From Muribaculum sp. (GTDB lineage: Bacteria; Bacteroidota; Bacteroidia; Bacteroidales; Muribaculaceae): DNA of 64,000 nucleotides. The position numbers and the translations under genes were made by a program. The stretch covers positions 29,340-93,339 of the forward strand of contig VSOZ01000012.1 of the NCBI GenBank assembly GCA_009775095.1, in the 5' to 3' direction. The notes beneath the pieces are model-generated. The model was given only the letters and a program-made list of their open reading frames with translations, was not told where the DNA came from and searched no databases. Positions 36,343 to 45,036 of the stretch are shown here, piece after piece (the stretch's first letter is position 1; each line of letters opens with the position of its first letter).

Positions 36343-37188
36343 ATGAAGACAAGAGATGAACTGATAGATGACCTGCTAACTCTGGCATTTGCCGAAGATG
36401 TGGGCGACGGCGACCATACCACACTGAGTACAATCCCGGCCGATGAGGTAGGCAAACAACAGCTTATTGTCAAGGAAGAGGGCATACTCGCCGGAGTGGA
36501 GATAGCACGGAAAGTATTTGAAAAGTTTGACCCGTCGCTAAAAATGACAGTCTTTATCAACGACGGTGCACATGTAAAGCCGGGCGACGTAGCGTTTGTG
36601 GTCGAAGGACCAGTTCGCTCATTGCTGCAGACCGAGCGTATCATGCTCAATATCATGCAGCGCATGAGCGGCATAGCCACTACAACCGCACGCTATCAGG
36701 ACAAGCTCAAAGGGCTTAAGACCAAAGTGCTCGACACCCGCAAGACCACTCCCGGCATGAGAATGCTCGAAAAAGAGGCCGTCAAGATAGGCGGAGGCAG
36801 CAATCACCGTATAGGACTATTTGACATGATTCTCATCAAAGATAACCATGTGGACTTCGCTGGAGGTATAAAAGAAGCCGTCGAGGCAGCCAAGAAGTAT
36901 CTCAAAGACACAGGTCGTGACCTCAAAATCGAAGTTGAAGTACGCAATACCGACGAAATAAAACAGGCTCTTGAAGCCGATGTTGACAGAATAATGCTCG
37001 ACAATTTCACGCCGGAACGTACGCGCGAAGCCGTAAAACTGATTGACGGACGCACAGAAGTGGAGTCATCGGGAGGCATTACATTTGACACTCTGCGCGA
37101 CTATGCGGAGTGCGGAGTGGATTTCATCTCTGTAGGAGCACTCACCCACTCCGTCAAAGGTCTTGACATGAGTTTCAAGGCCTGCTAA
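36343..37188 (+). CDS. nadC: Nicotinate-nucleotide pyrophosphorylase (carboxylating)
   Basis: A 281-residue quinolinate phosphoribosyltransferase. FAEDVGDGDHTT, RIMLNIMQRMSGIATTT, VLDTRKTTPGMR and IKDNHV are its signatures, with the C-terminal VESSGGITFDTL. It converts quinolinate to nicotinate mononucleotide in NAD synthesis. Its stop overlaps the stop of the convergent HAD gene by four bases. Confidence 0.96.
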   Translation: MKTRDELIDDLLTLAFAEDVGDGDHTTLSTIPADEVGKQQLIVKEEGILAGVEIARKVFEKFDPSLKMTVFINDGAHVKPGDVAFVVEGPVRSLLQTERIMLNIMQRMSGIATTTARYQDKLKGLKTKVLDTRKTTPGMRMLEKEAVKIGGGSNHRIGLFDMILIKDNHVDFAGGIKEAVEAAKKYLKDTGRDLKIEVEVRNTDEIKQALEADVDRIMLDNFTPERTREAVKLIDGRTEVESSGGITFDTLRDYAECGVDFISVGALTHSVKGLDMSFKAC

Positions 37189-37826
37189 TCGCGAGTCACA
37201 GAAAGCATATCATCCACACTGAAGCCTGCAAACCCGTCAATGAGTTTGTGGGCTTTTCCTTTAAGACGCTCTTCGGGGAGTGTAGTGGTAAGCCCAATGA
37301 CAACCGCACCGGATGCCACACCCGCCTCAATACCCGACAAAGAGTCTTCAAACACATAACAATCCGACGGAGAACAGCCTATACGCTCCGCAGCCAACAG
37401 ATAGCCCTGAGGGTCAGGTTTTGAACGTGTAACGTCAGCGCCGGTAATTATAGCATCGAAATAATCGGCAAAACCCGGGTGACGTGCATACAGACGCTGC
37501 ATCTTGTTGTCACTGCTGCTTGTCACGACGGCAAGCGGTATATGCGCGGCACGCAACTCGTCAAGAAACTCTACAACACCGTCACATATAGGATACTCCA
37601 TATTGGCCTCAAATTCATTTATACGGCGAAGTACATCGGCCGACATTTCAGGCGCGGGGAAATATTTAGACAATATCTGTTCGATAGTAGTACCTTTTAT
37701 GGCCAATGAGAATTTTTCTTCTTTTATATCGTACAGCTGCGCCAGATTGTCATAAAACTCGCTATACAGACGCTCACTGTCAATCAATACTCCATCCAAG
37801 TCAAACAAGACACCAATATTGTTCAT
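37185..37826 (-). CDS. HAD-superfamily phosphatase, beta-phosphoglucomutase-like
   Basis: A 213-residue HAD hydrolase. LFDLDGVLIDSE is motif I with the nucleophile Asp, VVTSSSD is motif II, KPDPQGYLLAAERIG contains motif III Lys, and FEDSLSGIEAG is motif IV. The helical cap is between motifs I and II. Members act on sugar phosphates or related small phosphates; the substrate cannot be assigned. A TATTTTTG box at 37849-37856 (minus) lies just upstream. Confidence 0.9.
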   Translation of the reverse strand: MNNIGVLFDLDGVLIDSERLYSEFYDNLAQLYDIKEEKFSLAIKGTTIEQILSKYFPAPEMSADVLRRINEFEANMEYPICDGVVEFLDELRAAHIPLAVVTSSSDNKMQRLYARHPGFADYFDAIITGADVTRSKPDPQGYLLAAERIGCSPSDCYVFEDSLSGIEAGVASGAVVIGLTTTLPEERLKGKAHKLIDGFAGFSVDDMLSVTRD

Positions 37827-37848
37827 ATTAAAAACTTAAAAATTTATG

Positions 37849-37856
37849 CAAAAATA
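37849..37856 (-). promoter_or_regulatory. Putative -7 box of the HAD gene
   Basis: TATTTTTG on the minus strand fits TAnnTTTG, 22 bases before the start codon. Confidence 0.45.
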
Positions 37857-37891
37857 ACTATTCCCTGTTTCATTATTGTTTTTATAGACGT

Positions 37892-37899
37892 TAATTTTG
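37892..37899 (+). promoter_or_regulatory. Putative -7 box of the MATE gene
   Basis: TAATTTTG fits TAnnTTTG and ends 18 bases before the MATE start, divergent from the HAD promoter. Confidence 0.5.
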
Positions 37900-37917
37900 T
37901 AAAATAAATCGTATAAT

Positions 37918-39303
37918 ATGGCAACAGCAGACAGTCCGCTTTCATTAGGCTCAAAATCAATAGGAAAACTACTCGTTCAATATTCGGTACCGGCTATAAT
38001 AGCAAGCGTGGCTACTTCACTATACAATATTGTCGACAGTATATTCATAGGCCGTGGTGTCGGTCCGATGGCTATAGCCGGACTTGCTATCACGTTTCCG
38101 CTAATGAATCTTGTGGTGGCATTCTGTACGCTCATTGCTGTAGGTGGCGCCACTATCAGCTCAATATTCATCGGCCAGAAAAACGAGTCACGGGCAACTG
38201 ACGTCGTGAACAACGTCATGATACTCTGCCTCATACACTCGATTGTATTCGGAGGCATAACCCTTATATTTCTTGACGAGATATTATATTTCTTCGGAGC
38301 TACGCCCGAGACCATAAGCTATGCCCGCGAGTTTATGAGAATAATACTCTACGGCACACCGATATCATACGTATTCATAGGCCTTAACAACCTTATGAGA
38401 GCTACCGGCTACCCAAAAAAAGCCATGATATCGGCATTGCTGTCGGTGCTTGTCAACGTCATCCTCGCACCTATATTTATATTCTCATTTGAATGGGGCA
38501 TAGCCGGCGCGGCATTTGCCACTATATGCGGACAGTTTGCCGCCTTTGTATGGGTACTCTACCACTTCATGTCAAAGAAAAGTTTCATACATTTCCAGCT
38601 GTCCAACCGATGGTTCACACCTTCGATTATAAAACGCATATACTCCATAGGATTATCACCGTTTCTGATGAATGTATGCGCATGTGTGGTCGTGATATTC
38701 ATCAACAAAGCGCTACTTGACTATGCGGGCACAGCAGGCAATCTCGCAGTGGGAGCTTACGGCATAATAAACCGCACCACAATGTTTTTTGTAATGATCG
38801 TGTTTGGCGTCACACAAGGCATGCAACCGATACTCGGCTTCAACTACGGAGCCAATAAATGGGACCGCGTCAAGCGCACATTATCTATAGGCATATGGCT
38901 CGGTGTAGCCATAACAACAGTAGGTTTCGCCGTCACAGAACTGTTTCCCGACACTATAAGCGCCTTGTTTACCCGCGACGAAACCCTCATAGCCATAGCA
39001 CGCGACGGCTTCCGCATATATTTTATTGTATATCCCGTAGTAGGATGCCAGATTGTAATACAAAATTTCTTCCAATCTATAGGCAAACCGAAACTTTCGA
39101 TATTTCTGTCTCTTACACGTCAACTGCTGTTTCTTATACCGTTTCTTATCATACTTCCACGATATTTTGGCACTGACGGAGTGTGGGCGAGCATGTGCGG
39201 CTCCGACCTACTTGCGGCCATAGTGGCTGTAGCCACGGTACTGGTCATGATAAGACGTCTTAACAAACGATTTGCCACACTCACACCTATCAATCAGAAT
39301 TAA
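37918..39303 (+). CDS. MATE-family multidrug/sodium antiporter
   Basis: A 461-residue membrane protein with 12 predicted helices in two related halves. The N-terminal half has NIVDSIFIGRGVGPMAIAGL and the C-terminal half MFFVMIVFGVTQGMQPILGFNYGA, both hallmarks of the MATE family. It should export cationic drugs or metabolites using sodium or proton gradients. It is followed by a flavoprotein gene one base after its stop, so the two are likely co-transcribed. Confidence 0.93.
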   Translation: MATADSPLSLGSKSIGKLLVQYSVPAIIASVATSLYNIVDSIFIGRGVGPMAIAGLAITFPLMNLVVAFCTLIAVGGATISSIFIGQKNESRATDVVNNVMILCLIHSIVFGGITLIFLDEILYFFGATPETISYAREFMRIILYGTPISYVFIGLNNLMRATGYPKKAMISALLSVLVNVILAPIFIFSFEWGIAGAAFATICGQFAAFVWVLYHFMSKKSFIHFQLSNRWFTPSIIKRIYSIGLSPFLMNVCACVVVIFINKALLDYAGTAGNLAVGAYGIINRTTMFFVMIVFGVTQGMQPILGFNYGANKWDRVKRTLSIGIWLGVAITTVGFAVTELFPDTISALFTRDETLIAIARDGFRIYFIVYPVVGCQIVIQNFFQSIGKPKLSIFLSLTRQLLFLIPFLIILPRYFGTDGVWASMCGSDLLAAIVAVATVLVMIRRLNKRFATLTPINQN

Positions 39304-39304
39304 T

Positions 39305-40879
39305 ATGCAACAAGACATAAACCTACGGGTCGACCCGAAAACTGCATCAAACCTCAAGCTACTCTCCAACAATGGGATCAAAGCATCAGGTATAAAACCG
39401 GAAAGAATAAAAGCTACACGCATAATAAAACGTTCAATCGACGCACGCCAGCGCAACGTCATGGTAAATATAACACTGCGACTGTATGTTGACGAAACGC
39501 TACCGGCAAACATTTATCCGTCAATCGATTATGCTCCGGTAAAGTCATCGCGACAAGCCATAGTTGTAGGTGCCGGCCCGGCAGGACTGTTTGCAGCTCT
39601 GCGCCTTATCGAGCAAGGTATAAAACCGATAGTCATCGAACGAGGAAAAGATGTGGATTCACGACGTAAGGACATGGCCGCAATAGCCCGTGAAAACATT
39701 GTAGACCCGGACTCCAACTATTGTTTCGGCGAAGGAGGTGCAGGCGCATACTCCGACGGCAAACTCTATACCCGCAGCAAAAAACGCGGCTCCGTGGAGA
39801 AAATACTGTCTATCCTTCACCAACATGGAGCCGATGAAAGCATAATGGTGGATGCACATCCCCATATAGGCACCGACAAATTGCCGGAGGTCATAAAAGC
39901 GATAAGAAACACTATTATACAAGCCGGCGGAGAAGTGCATTTCAACCAACGGGTATGCGACATCACAATCAGCGACGACACAGTGACAGGAGTCAAGACC
40001 GCGACCGGTGAAGAGTACCGTGGTCCGGTAATACTTGCGACAGGCCACTCCGCCCGCGACGTATACAAAATGTTGGCAGACCGAGGCATCGACATGGAGG
40101 CAAAGGGCCTTGCAATTGGCGTAAGGCTTGAGCATCCTCAAGAGCTTATAGACCGCATCCAGTACCACTCCCCCGAGGGGCGCGGCAAATATCTGCCTGC
40201 TGCCGAATACTCCATGCTCACACGCGTCGACGGACGAGGGGTATACTCGTTCTGCATGTGTCCGGGAGGCTTCATAATACCGGCAGCGAGCGGGCCGGGG
40301 CAACTTGTGGTCAACGGCATGTCGCCCTCATCGCGCGGCACGCGTTGGGCCAATTCGGGTATGGTCGTGGAGATACTACCCGAGGACGTCGACGACAAAC
40401 AAGAGGCCGGACCGCTTAAAATGATGTATTATCAGGAGGATATAGAAGCCTGCTTTTACAAAGACGCCGACATGACCCACAACGCGCCGGCACAACGCAT
40501 GCTCGACTTCACCAAAGGCAAACAGTCATCGACACTGCCCCCGACGTCGTATGCTCCGGGCATACACAGCGCCCGGATAGACAGGCTTTTGCCTCCGGTT
40601 ATAGCAGATCGTCTGCGCAAGGGCTTCATTGAATTTGGCAGGAAATCACACGGCTTTCTCACCAACGATGCTGTACTTATAGGATGCGAAACACGTACTT
40701 CGGCCCCGGTAAGAGTCATACGCGACAATGCCACACTCCAGCATATCAGAATAAAAGGGCTCTTCCCTTGCGGAGAGGGAGCCGGATATGCCGGAGGCAT
40801 AGTGTCGGCGGCAATCGACGGCGAACGTTGTGCCGATGCCTTGGCCTCATATATGGATACTCCGCACACTGACAATTAA
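39305..40879 (+). CDS. FAD-dependent oxidoreductase (COG2509-like)
   Basis: The ATG at 39305 gives 524 residues and begins one base after the MATE stop; an upstream in-frame start at 39272 overlaps that gene and is disfavoured. The FAD dinucleotide fold VVGAGPAGLFAALRLIEQG is at about residue 80, after an N-terminal domain of the type seen in COG2509 dehydrogenases. CFGEGGAGAYSDGKL and GEGAGYAGGIVSAAIDG are typical. The substrate is unknown. Confidence 0.88.
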   Translation: MQQDINLRVDPKTASNLKLLSNNGIKASGIKPERIKATRIIKRSIDARQRNVMVNITLRLYVDETLPANIYPSIDYAPVKSSRQAIVVGAGPAGLFAALRLIEQGIKPIVIERGKDVDSRRKDMAAIARENIVDPDSNYCFGEGGAGAYSDGKLYTRSKKRGSVEKILSILHQHGADESIMVDAHPHIGTDKLPEVIKAIRNTIIQAGGEVHFNQRVCDITISDDTVTGVKTATGEEYRGPVILATGHSARDVYKMLADRGIDMEAKGLAIGVRLEHPQELIDRIQYHSPEGRGKYLPAAEYSMLTRVDGRGVYSFCMCPGGFIIPAASGPGQLVVNGMSPSSRGTRWANSGMVVEILPEDVDDKQEAGPLKMMYYQEDIEACFYKDADMTHNAPAQRMLDFTKGKQSSTLPPTSYAPGIHSARIDRLLPPVIADRLRKGFIEFGRKSHGFLTNDAVLIGCETRTSAPVRVIRDNATLQHIRIKGLFPCGEGAGYAGGIVSAAIDGERCADALASYMDTPHTDN

Positions 40880-40932
40880 TCTTATTAAATAATATTTTTC
40901 TTATATATAGGTATATATCCGTGGATTTTCAC

Positions 40933-40940
40933 TAATTTTG
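40933..40940 (+). promoter_or_regulatory. Putative -7 box of purH
   Basis: TAATTTTG fits TAnnTTTG and ends 31 bases before the purH ATG. Confidence 0.5.
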
Positions 40941-40971
40941 TACTCTGAATTGCATAATAAAGAATAATAGC

Positions 40972-42498
40972 ATGTCGGAAATTAAGAAGATTAAGACCGC
41001 GTTAGTATCGGTGTACCACAAAGATGGTCTCGAAGAGATACTTGCAATGTTAAATAAAGACGGAGTAAAATTTTTATCCACTGGTGGAACTCAGTCTTTT
41101 ATCGAGAGCTTGGGTTACAAATGCGAGCTTGTTGAAGACCTTACAGGATATCCGTCGATACTTGGCGGAAGAGTGAAAACTTTGCATCCTAAAGTATTCG
41201 GCGGCATACTCAACCGCCGTGACAATGAAAATGACCGCGAACAGATAAAACAATATGACATACCCGAAATAGACTTGGTCATCGTGGACCTCTACCCGTT
41301 TGTAGACACGGTGGCTTCGGGAGCATCGCACGAAGACATTATCGAGAAGATTGATATAGGCGGCATATCGCTTATACGTGCTGCCGCCAAGAACTACAAT
41401 GACGTAATCATAGTGGCGTCCAAAGGACAATATAAGGCTCTTGCCGACATGCTCCGTGAAAAGGGTGCTCAATCATCGCTCGATGACCGTCGTTGGTTTG
41501 CCAAAGAAGCGTTTGCTGTAAGTTCGGGTTATGACAGCTCAATATTCAACTATTTTGATCTTCAGGACGGTCCGTCGGCCCTGCGCGTGGCAATCGACGG
41601 AGCGAAAACCATGAGATATGGCGAAAACCCCCACCAGAAAGGTTATTTCTTCGGCGATTTCGAAAAATTGTTCTCACAGCTTCACGGCAAGGAGATCTCA
41701 TACAACAATCTGCTTGACATCGATGCTGCGGTAAACCTTATATCGGAATTTACCGATCCTACGTTTGCCATTCTCAAGCACAACAACGCCTGCGGACTCG
41801 CTACCCGTACTACGATAAGCGAAGCTTGGAGCGCCGCTCTTGCCGGCGATCCCGTGTCGGCTTTCGGAGGTGTGCTGATCACCAACGGTACTGTCGACGG
41901 CCCCGCAGCCGAGGAGATCAACAAGATATTCTTTGAGGTTATAATAGCTCCTCAATACACCGACGAAGCCCTTGAGATACTCAAACAGAAAAAGAACCGT
42001 ATAATTCTCGTACAAAAAGCCCCCGTGACAGAAAAGATGCAGTTCCGCTCATGTCTTAACGGCGCACTCGGACAAGAACGTGATCTTAAAGTCGAGACTA
42101 ACGATGACCTCAAGCAGGCTACGGTGACTCCCGTGACTCCCGAACAGGTGAAAGACCTGCTTTTCGCCAACAAGATCGTAAAGAACTCCAAGAGCAACGC
42201 TATCGTTCTTGCCAAAGGGCTCCAACTCTACGCAAGCGGAGTAGGACAGACCTCGCGTGTCGACGCCCTCAAACAGGCAATAGCTAAGGCCAAGTCATTC
42301 GGCTTCGATCTAAACGGCGCTGTAATGGCATCGGATGCATTCTTCCCCTTCGCCGACTGTGTAGAGATAGCACACGAAGCAGGCATAAACGCGGTTATAC
42401 AACCCGGAGGCTCCATACGCGATAACGACACCGTCGAATATTGCAACAATAATGGTATAGCCATGGTCATAACCGGCATACGCCACTTCAAGCATTAA
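40972..42498 (+). CDS. purH: Bifunctional AICAR transformylase/IMP cyclohydrolase
   Basis: 508 residues, the full length. The MGS-like IMP cyclohydrolase domain (about 1-195) has LSTGGTQSFIESLG and GGRVKTLHPKVFGGIL. The AICAR transformylase domain follows with MRYGENPHQKG, NNLLDIDAA and LKHNNACGLA (catalytic Lys-His). It performs the last two steps of IMP synthesis. It precedes mreB by 34 bases and may share part of its transcription. Confidence 0.98.
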   Translation: MSEIKKIKTALVSVYHKDGLEEILAMLNKDGVKFLSTGGTQSFIESLGYKCELVEDLTGYPSILGGRVKTLHPKVFGGILNRRDNENDREQIKQYDIPEIDLVIVDLYPFVDTVASGASHEDIIEKIDIGGISLIRAAAKNYNDVIIVASKGQYKALADMLREKGAQSSLDDRRWFAKEAFAVSSGYDSSIFNYFDLQDGPSALRVAIDGAKTMRYGENPHQKGYFFGDFEKLFSQLHGKEISYNNLLDIDAAVNLISEFTDPTFAILKHNNACGLATRTTISEAWSAALAGDPVSAFGGVLITNGTVDGPAAEEINKIFFEVIIAPQYTDEALEILKQKKNRIILVQKAPVTEKMQFRSCLNGALGQERDLKVETNDDLKQATVTPVTPEQVKDLLFANKIVKNSKSNAIVLAKGLQLYASGVGQTSRVDALKQAIAKAKSFGFDLNGAVMASDAFFPFADCVEIAHEAGINAVIQPGGSIRDNDTVEYCNNNGIAMVITGIRHFKH

Positions 42499-42532
42499 TA
42501 CAACACTCTCCAAATACGACTAATAAACTTAA

Positions 42533-43552
42533 ATGGGACTTTTCTCTTTCACAAAAGAAATAGCCATCGATCTCGGTACGGCCAATACCATTATCATTCA
42601 TAATGATAAGATCGTGATTGATGAGCCATCGATAGTGGCCCTCGACACCAAGACCGGCAAACTAATAGCCGTAGGTACGGAGGCCCAGCAGATGCAGGGC
42701 AAAGAGCCGGAAGGCATACGTACCGTAAGACCCCTGCGCAAAGGAGTCATAGCCGACTTCAACGCGGCCGAGCTAATGATACGCGGCCTCGTAAAAAAAG
42801 TAAGCACCAAGAGCAATTGGTTCTCACCATCACTCCGCATGGTGGTGGGCATACCCTCGGGCTCGACCGAAGTGGAGATACGTGCCGTACGCGACTCGTC
42901 GGAACATGCCGGCGGACGCGATGTTTACATGATCTATGAGCCAATGGCGGCAGCCCTCGGTATCGGCCTTGACGTGCAGGCTCCGGAAGGCAACATGATT
43001 GTCGACATAGGCGGCGGAAGTTCGGAGATAGCCGTGATATCGCTCGGCGGCATCGTCAGCAACAAGAGCATACAGATAGCCGGCGACGACCTGACCGACG
43101 ACATACAGGAACATATGCGCCGCGCCCACAACATAAAAGTAGGCGAACGCACTGCTGAGCTTATAAAAATGAACGTAGGTTCCGCTCTGACCGAGCTTGA
43201 AAATCCGCCGGAAGACTATATTGTACACGGTCCCAACCAGATGACGGCCCTGCCGATGGAAGTGCCGGTAACCTATCAGGAGATATCGCACTGCATAGAA
43301 AAGTCAATATCCAAGATCGAGGCAGCAGTACTCAGCGCGCTCGAACAGACACCGCCCGAGCTATACGCCGACATCGTACGCAACGGTATTTGGCTTGCCG
43401 GAGGCGGCGCCTTGCTAAGAGGCCTCGACAAGCGTCTTGTAGATAAAATAGGTATACCGTTCCACATAGCGGAGGATCCGCTGCTCGCAGTGGCACGCGG
43501 AACAGGAGTAGCACTGAAGAACATCAACAAGTTCAAGTTCCTCATCCGATAA
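42533..43552 (+). CDS. mreB: Rod-shape-determining protein MreB
   Basis: A 339-residue actin homologue. The phosphate loops IDLGTANT and VDIGGGSSEIAVI and the adenosine motif LAGGGALLRGLDK are in the expected order. It forms membrane-bound filaments that guide lateral wall synthesis. It heads the elongasome block mreB-mreC-mreD-mrdA-rodA. Confidence 0.98.
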   Translation: MGLFSFTKEIAIDLGTANTIIIHNDKIVIDEPSIVALDTKTGKLIAVGTEAQQMQGKEPEGIRTVRPLRKGVIADFNAAELMIRGLVKKVSTKSNWFSPSLRMVVGIPSGSTEVEIRAVRDSSEHAGGRDVYMIYEPMAAALGIGLDVQAPEGNMIVDIGGGSSEIAVISLGGIVSNKSIQIAGDDLTDDIQEHMRRAHNIKVGERTAELIKMNVGSALTELENPPEDYIVHGPNQMTALPMEVPVTYQEISHCIEKSISKIEAAVLSALEQTPPELYADIVRNGIWLAGGGALLRGLDKRLVDKIGIPFHIAEDPLLAVARGTGVALKNINKFKFLIR

Positions 43553-43584
43553 CCGCGTGCGGCAAGGTCACCGATTATTGTTAA

Positions 43585-43614
43585 AAGGAGTGCCGCTGTA
43601 AAGCGACACTCCTT
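43585..43614 (+). terminator. Stem-loop between mreB and mreC
   Basis: A 13-base stem with one internal mismatch (43585-43597 with 43602-43614) closes on GUAA, a GNRA-type tetraloop. No T-run follows, so a full terminator is unlikely. Attenuation or mRNA protection that lowers mreC expression relative to mreB is more plausible. Confidence 0.55.
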
Positions 43615-43649
43615 AACGGCTAATTTAATGTATAGGGCAATTTACTTAA

Positions 43650-44495
43650 ATGCATAATCTTCTTGACTTTTTCATAAAGTACAGCAAGTGGTTTGTTTTC
43701 ATAATATATGTGGTCATAAGCTGCATATTGCTTGTCAATAACAATCCCTATCAACATTATATATATCTTACCTCGGCCAACAAGGTAAGCTCGCTCGTGT
43801 TTAAAGCATCCAATTCGGTAACCTCCTATTTCTATCTTCATGACATCAACGAAGATCTGCAACGGCGCAATGCAAGCCTCGAACAAGAGGTGATAAACCT
43901 GCGCCATCAGATAAAAGCCTACCGTGAAGAGATACAAGCCGACTCCTTGCGCATGGACTCCACACTCATGCCGTTTGACTATATTTTAGCCGGAGTGATA
44001 AGCAATAGCGTGTCAAGAGCCCACAACTACATAACCATTGAAAAAGGAGCACTCGACTCAATAAAACCCGAAATGGGAGTTGTAGATCAGAATGGAGTGG
44101 TGGGCATTGTAAACGTCGTCGGTGATCACTCGGCAAGAGTAATATCGCTGTTGAATCCGAAGATGAGACTGTCGTGCAAAGTAAAAGGACGCGAATATTT
44201 CGGATCATTGGTGTGGGACGGCAAGAGCCCGCACGAGGCATTGCTCGAAGAAATGCCGCGACATGAAAGGTTCAAGAAAGGCGACACAATTGTAACCAGC
44301 GGATATTCAGCGGTTTTCCCACCGGATATACCTGTAGGCACCATAATTTCGCACGAGAAGGAGCATGACGATAACTTCTATGCGCTGCGTATAAAACTGT
44401 TTACCGATTTTACCACATTAAGCACGGTAAGGGTCATACGTAATTCTATGATCGACGAGCTCAATATGATAAAAGAGGGCGAGGAAAACGACTGA
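43650..44495 (+). CDS. mreC: Rod-shape-determining protein MreC
   Basis: 281 residues with one N-terminal transmembrane helix (about 12-30), a coiled coil (about 65-100, DINEDLQRRNASLEQEVINL) and a C-terminal beta-domain with GVVGIVNVVGDHSARVISLL, as in MreC. It connects MreB with the periplasmic penicillin-binding protein and activates PBP2-RodA. Confidence 0.95.
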   Translation: MHNLLDFFIKYSKWFVFIIYVVISCILLVNNNPYQHYIYLTSANKVSSLVFKASNSVTSYFYLHDINEDLQRRNASLEQEVINLRHQIKAYREEIQADSLRMDSTLMPFDYILAGVISNSVSRAHNYITIEKGALDSIKPEMGVVDQNGVVGIVNVVGDHSARVISLLNPKMRLSCKVKGREYFGSLVWDGKSPHEALLEEMPRHERFKKGDTIVTSGYSAVFPPDIPVGTIISHEKEHDDNFYALRIKLFTDFTTLSTVRVIRNSMIDELNMIKEGEEND

Positions 44496-44514
44496 CAAAC
44501 TGAAACAAACCTGC

Positions 44515-45024
44515 ATGACGAAGACAATAATTCAATTTGCCATATTGACGGTGGTCCTGATACTTGCACAGGCAATGGTGTTCAACAACATATGTCTGTT
44601 CAACGTCGCGGTGCCATTCGTTTTCATCTACGTCTTGGTAAGGCTTCCGCTCAATCTCTCGACAAATTGGGTACTGACAATAGGTTTCATGACAGGTCTG
44701 TCGGTTGACATATTTGCCAATACACAGGGAATGAATGCCCTTGCCTGCACTATACTCGCCATGTCGCGACGCAACGTACTTCATCTATACTTTCCTCGCG
44801 AAGACGAACTTACCGATCCCGAACCGTCGACCAAGTCGCTGGGATTTGATGTGTATATGAAGTATCTGTTTACGCTTGTATTGCTATATTGTACTGTGAT
44901 ATTTCTTATCGAAGCATGTTCGTTTTTCGACCCGTTAAGACTGGGACTACGCATTGTATGTAGCTCGGTGCTGTCATTTCTGCTGCTTCTGGGCCTTGAC
45001 AGCGTGTTGTCAAGACACGATTGA
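44515..45024 (+). CDS. mreD: Rod-shape-determining protein MreD
   Basis: A 169-residue membrane protein with five or so hydrophobic segments and little else; its identity rests on size, topology and position between mreC and the PBP2 gene. The segment VLTIGFMTGLSVDIFANTQG is of the MreD type. It belongs to the elongasome. Confidence 0.88.
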   Translation: MTKTIIQFAILTVVLILAQAMVFNNICLFNVAVPFVFIYVLVRLPLNLSTNWVLTIGFMTGLSVDIFANTQGMNALACTILAMSRRNVLHLYFPREDELTDPEPSTKSLGFDVYMKYLFTLVLLYCTVIFLIEACSFFDPLRLGLRIVCSSVLSFLLLLGLDSVLSRHD

Positions 45025-45036
45025 AAACCACACACC

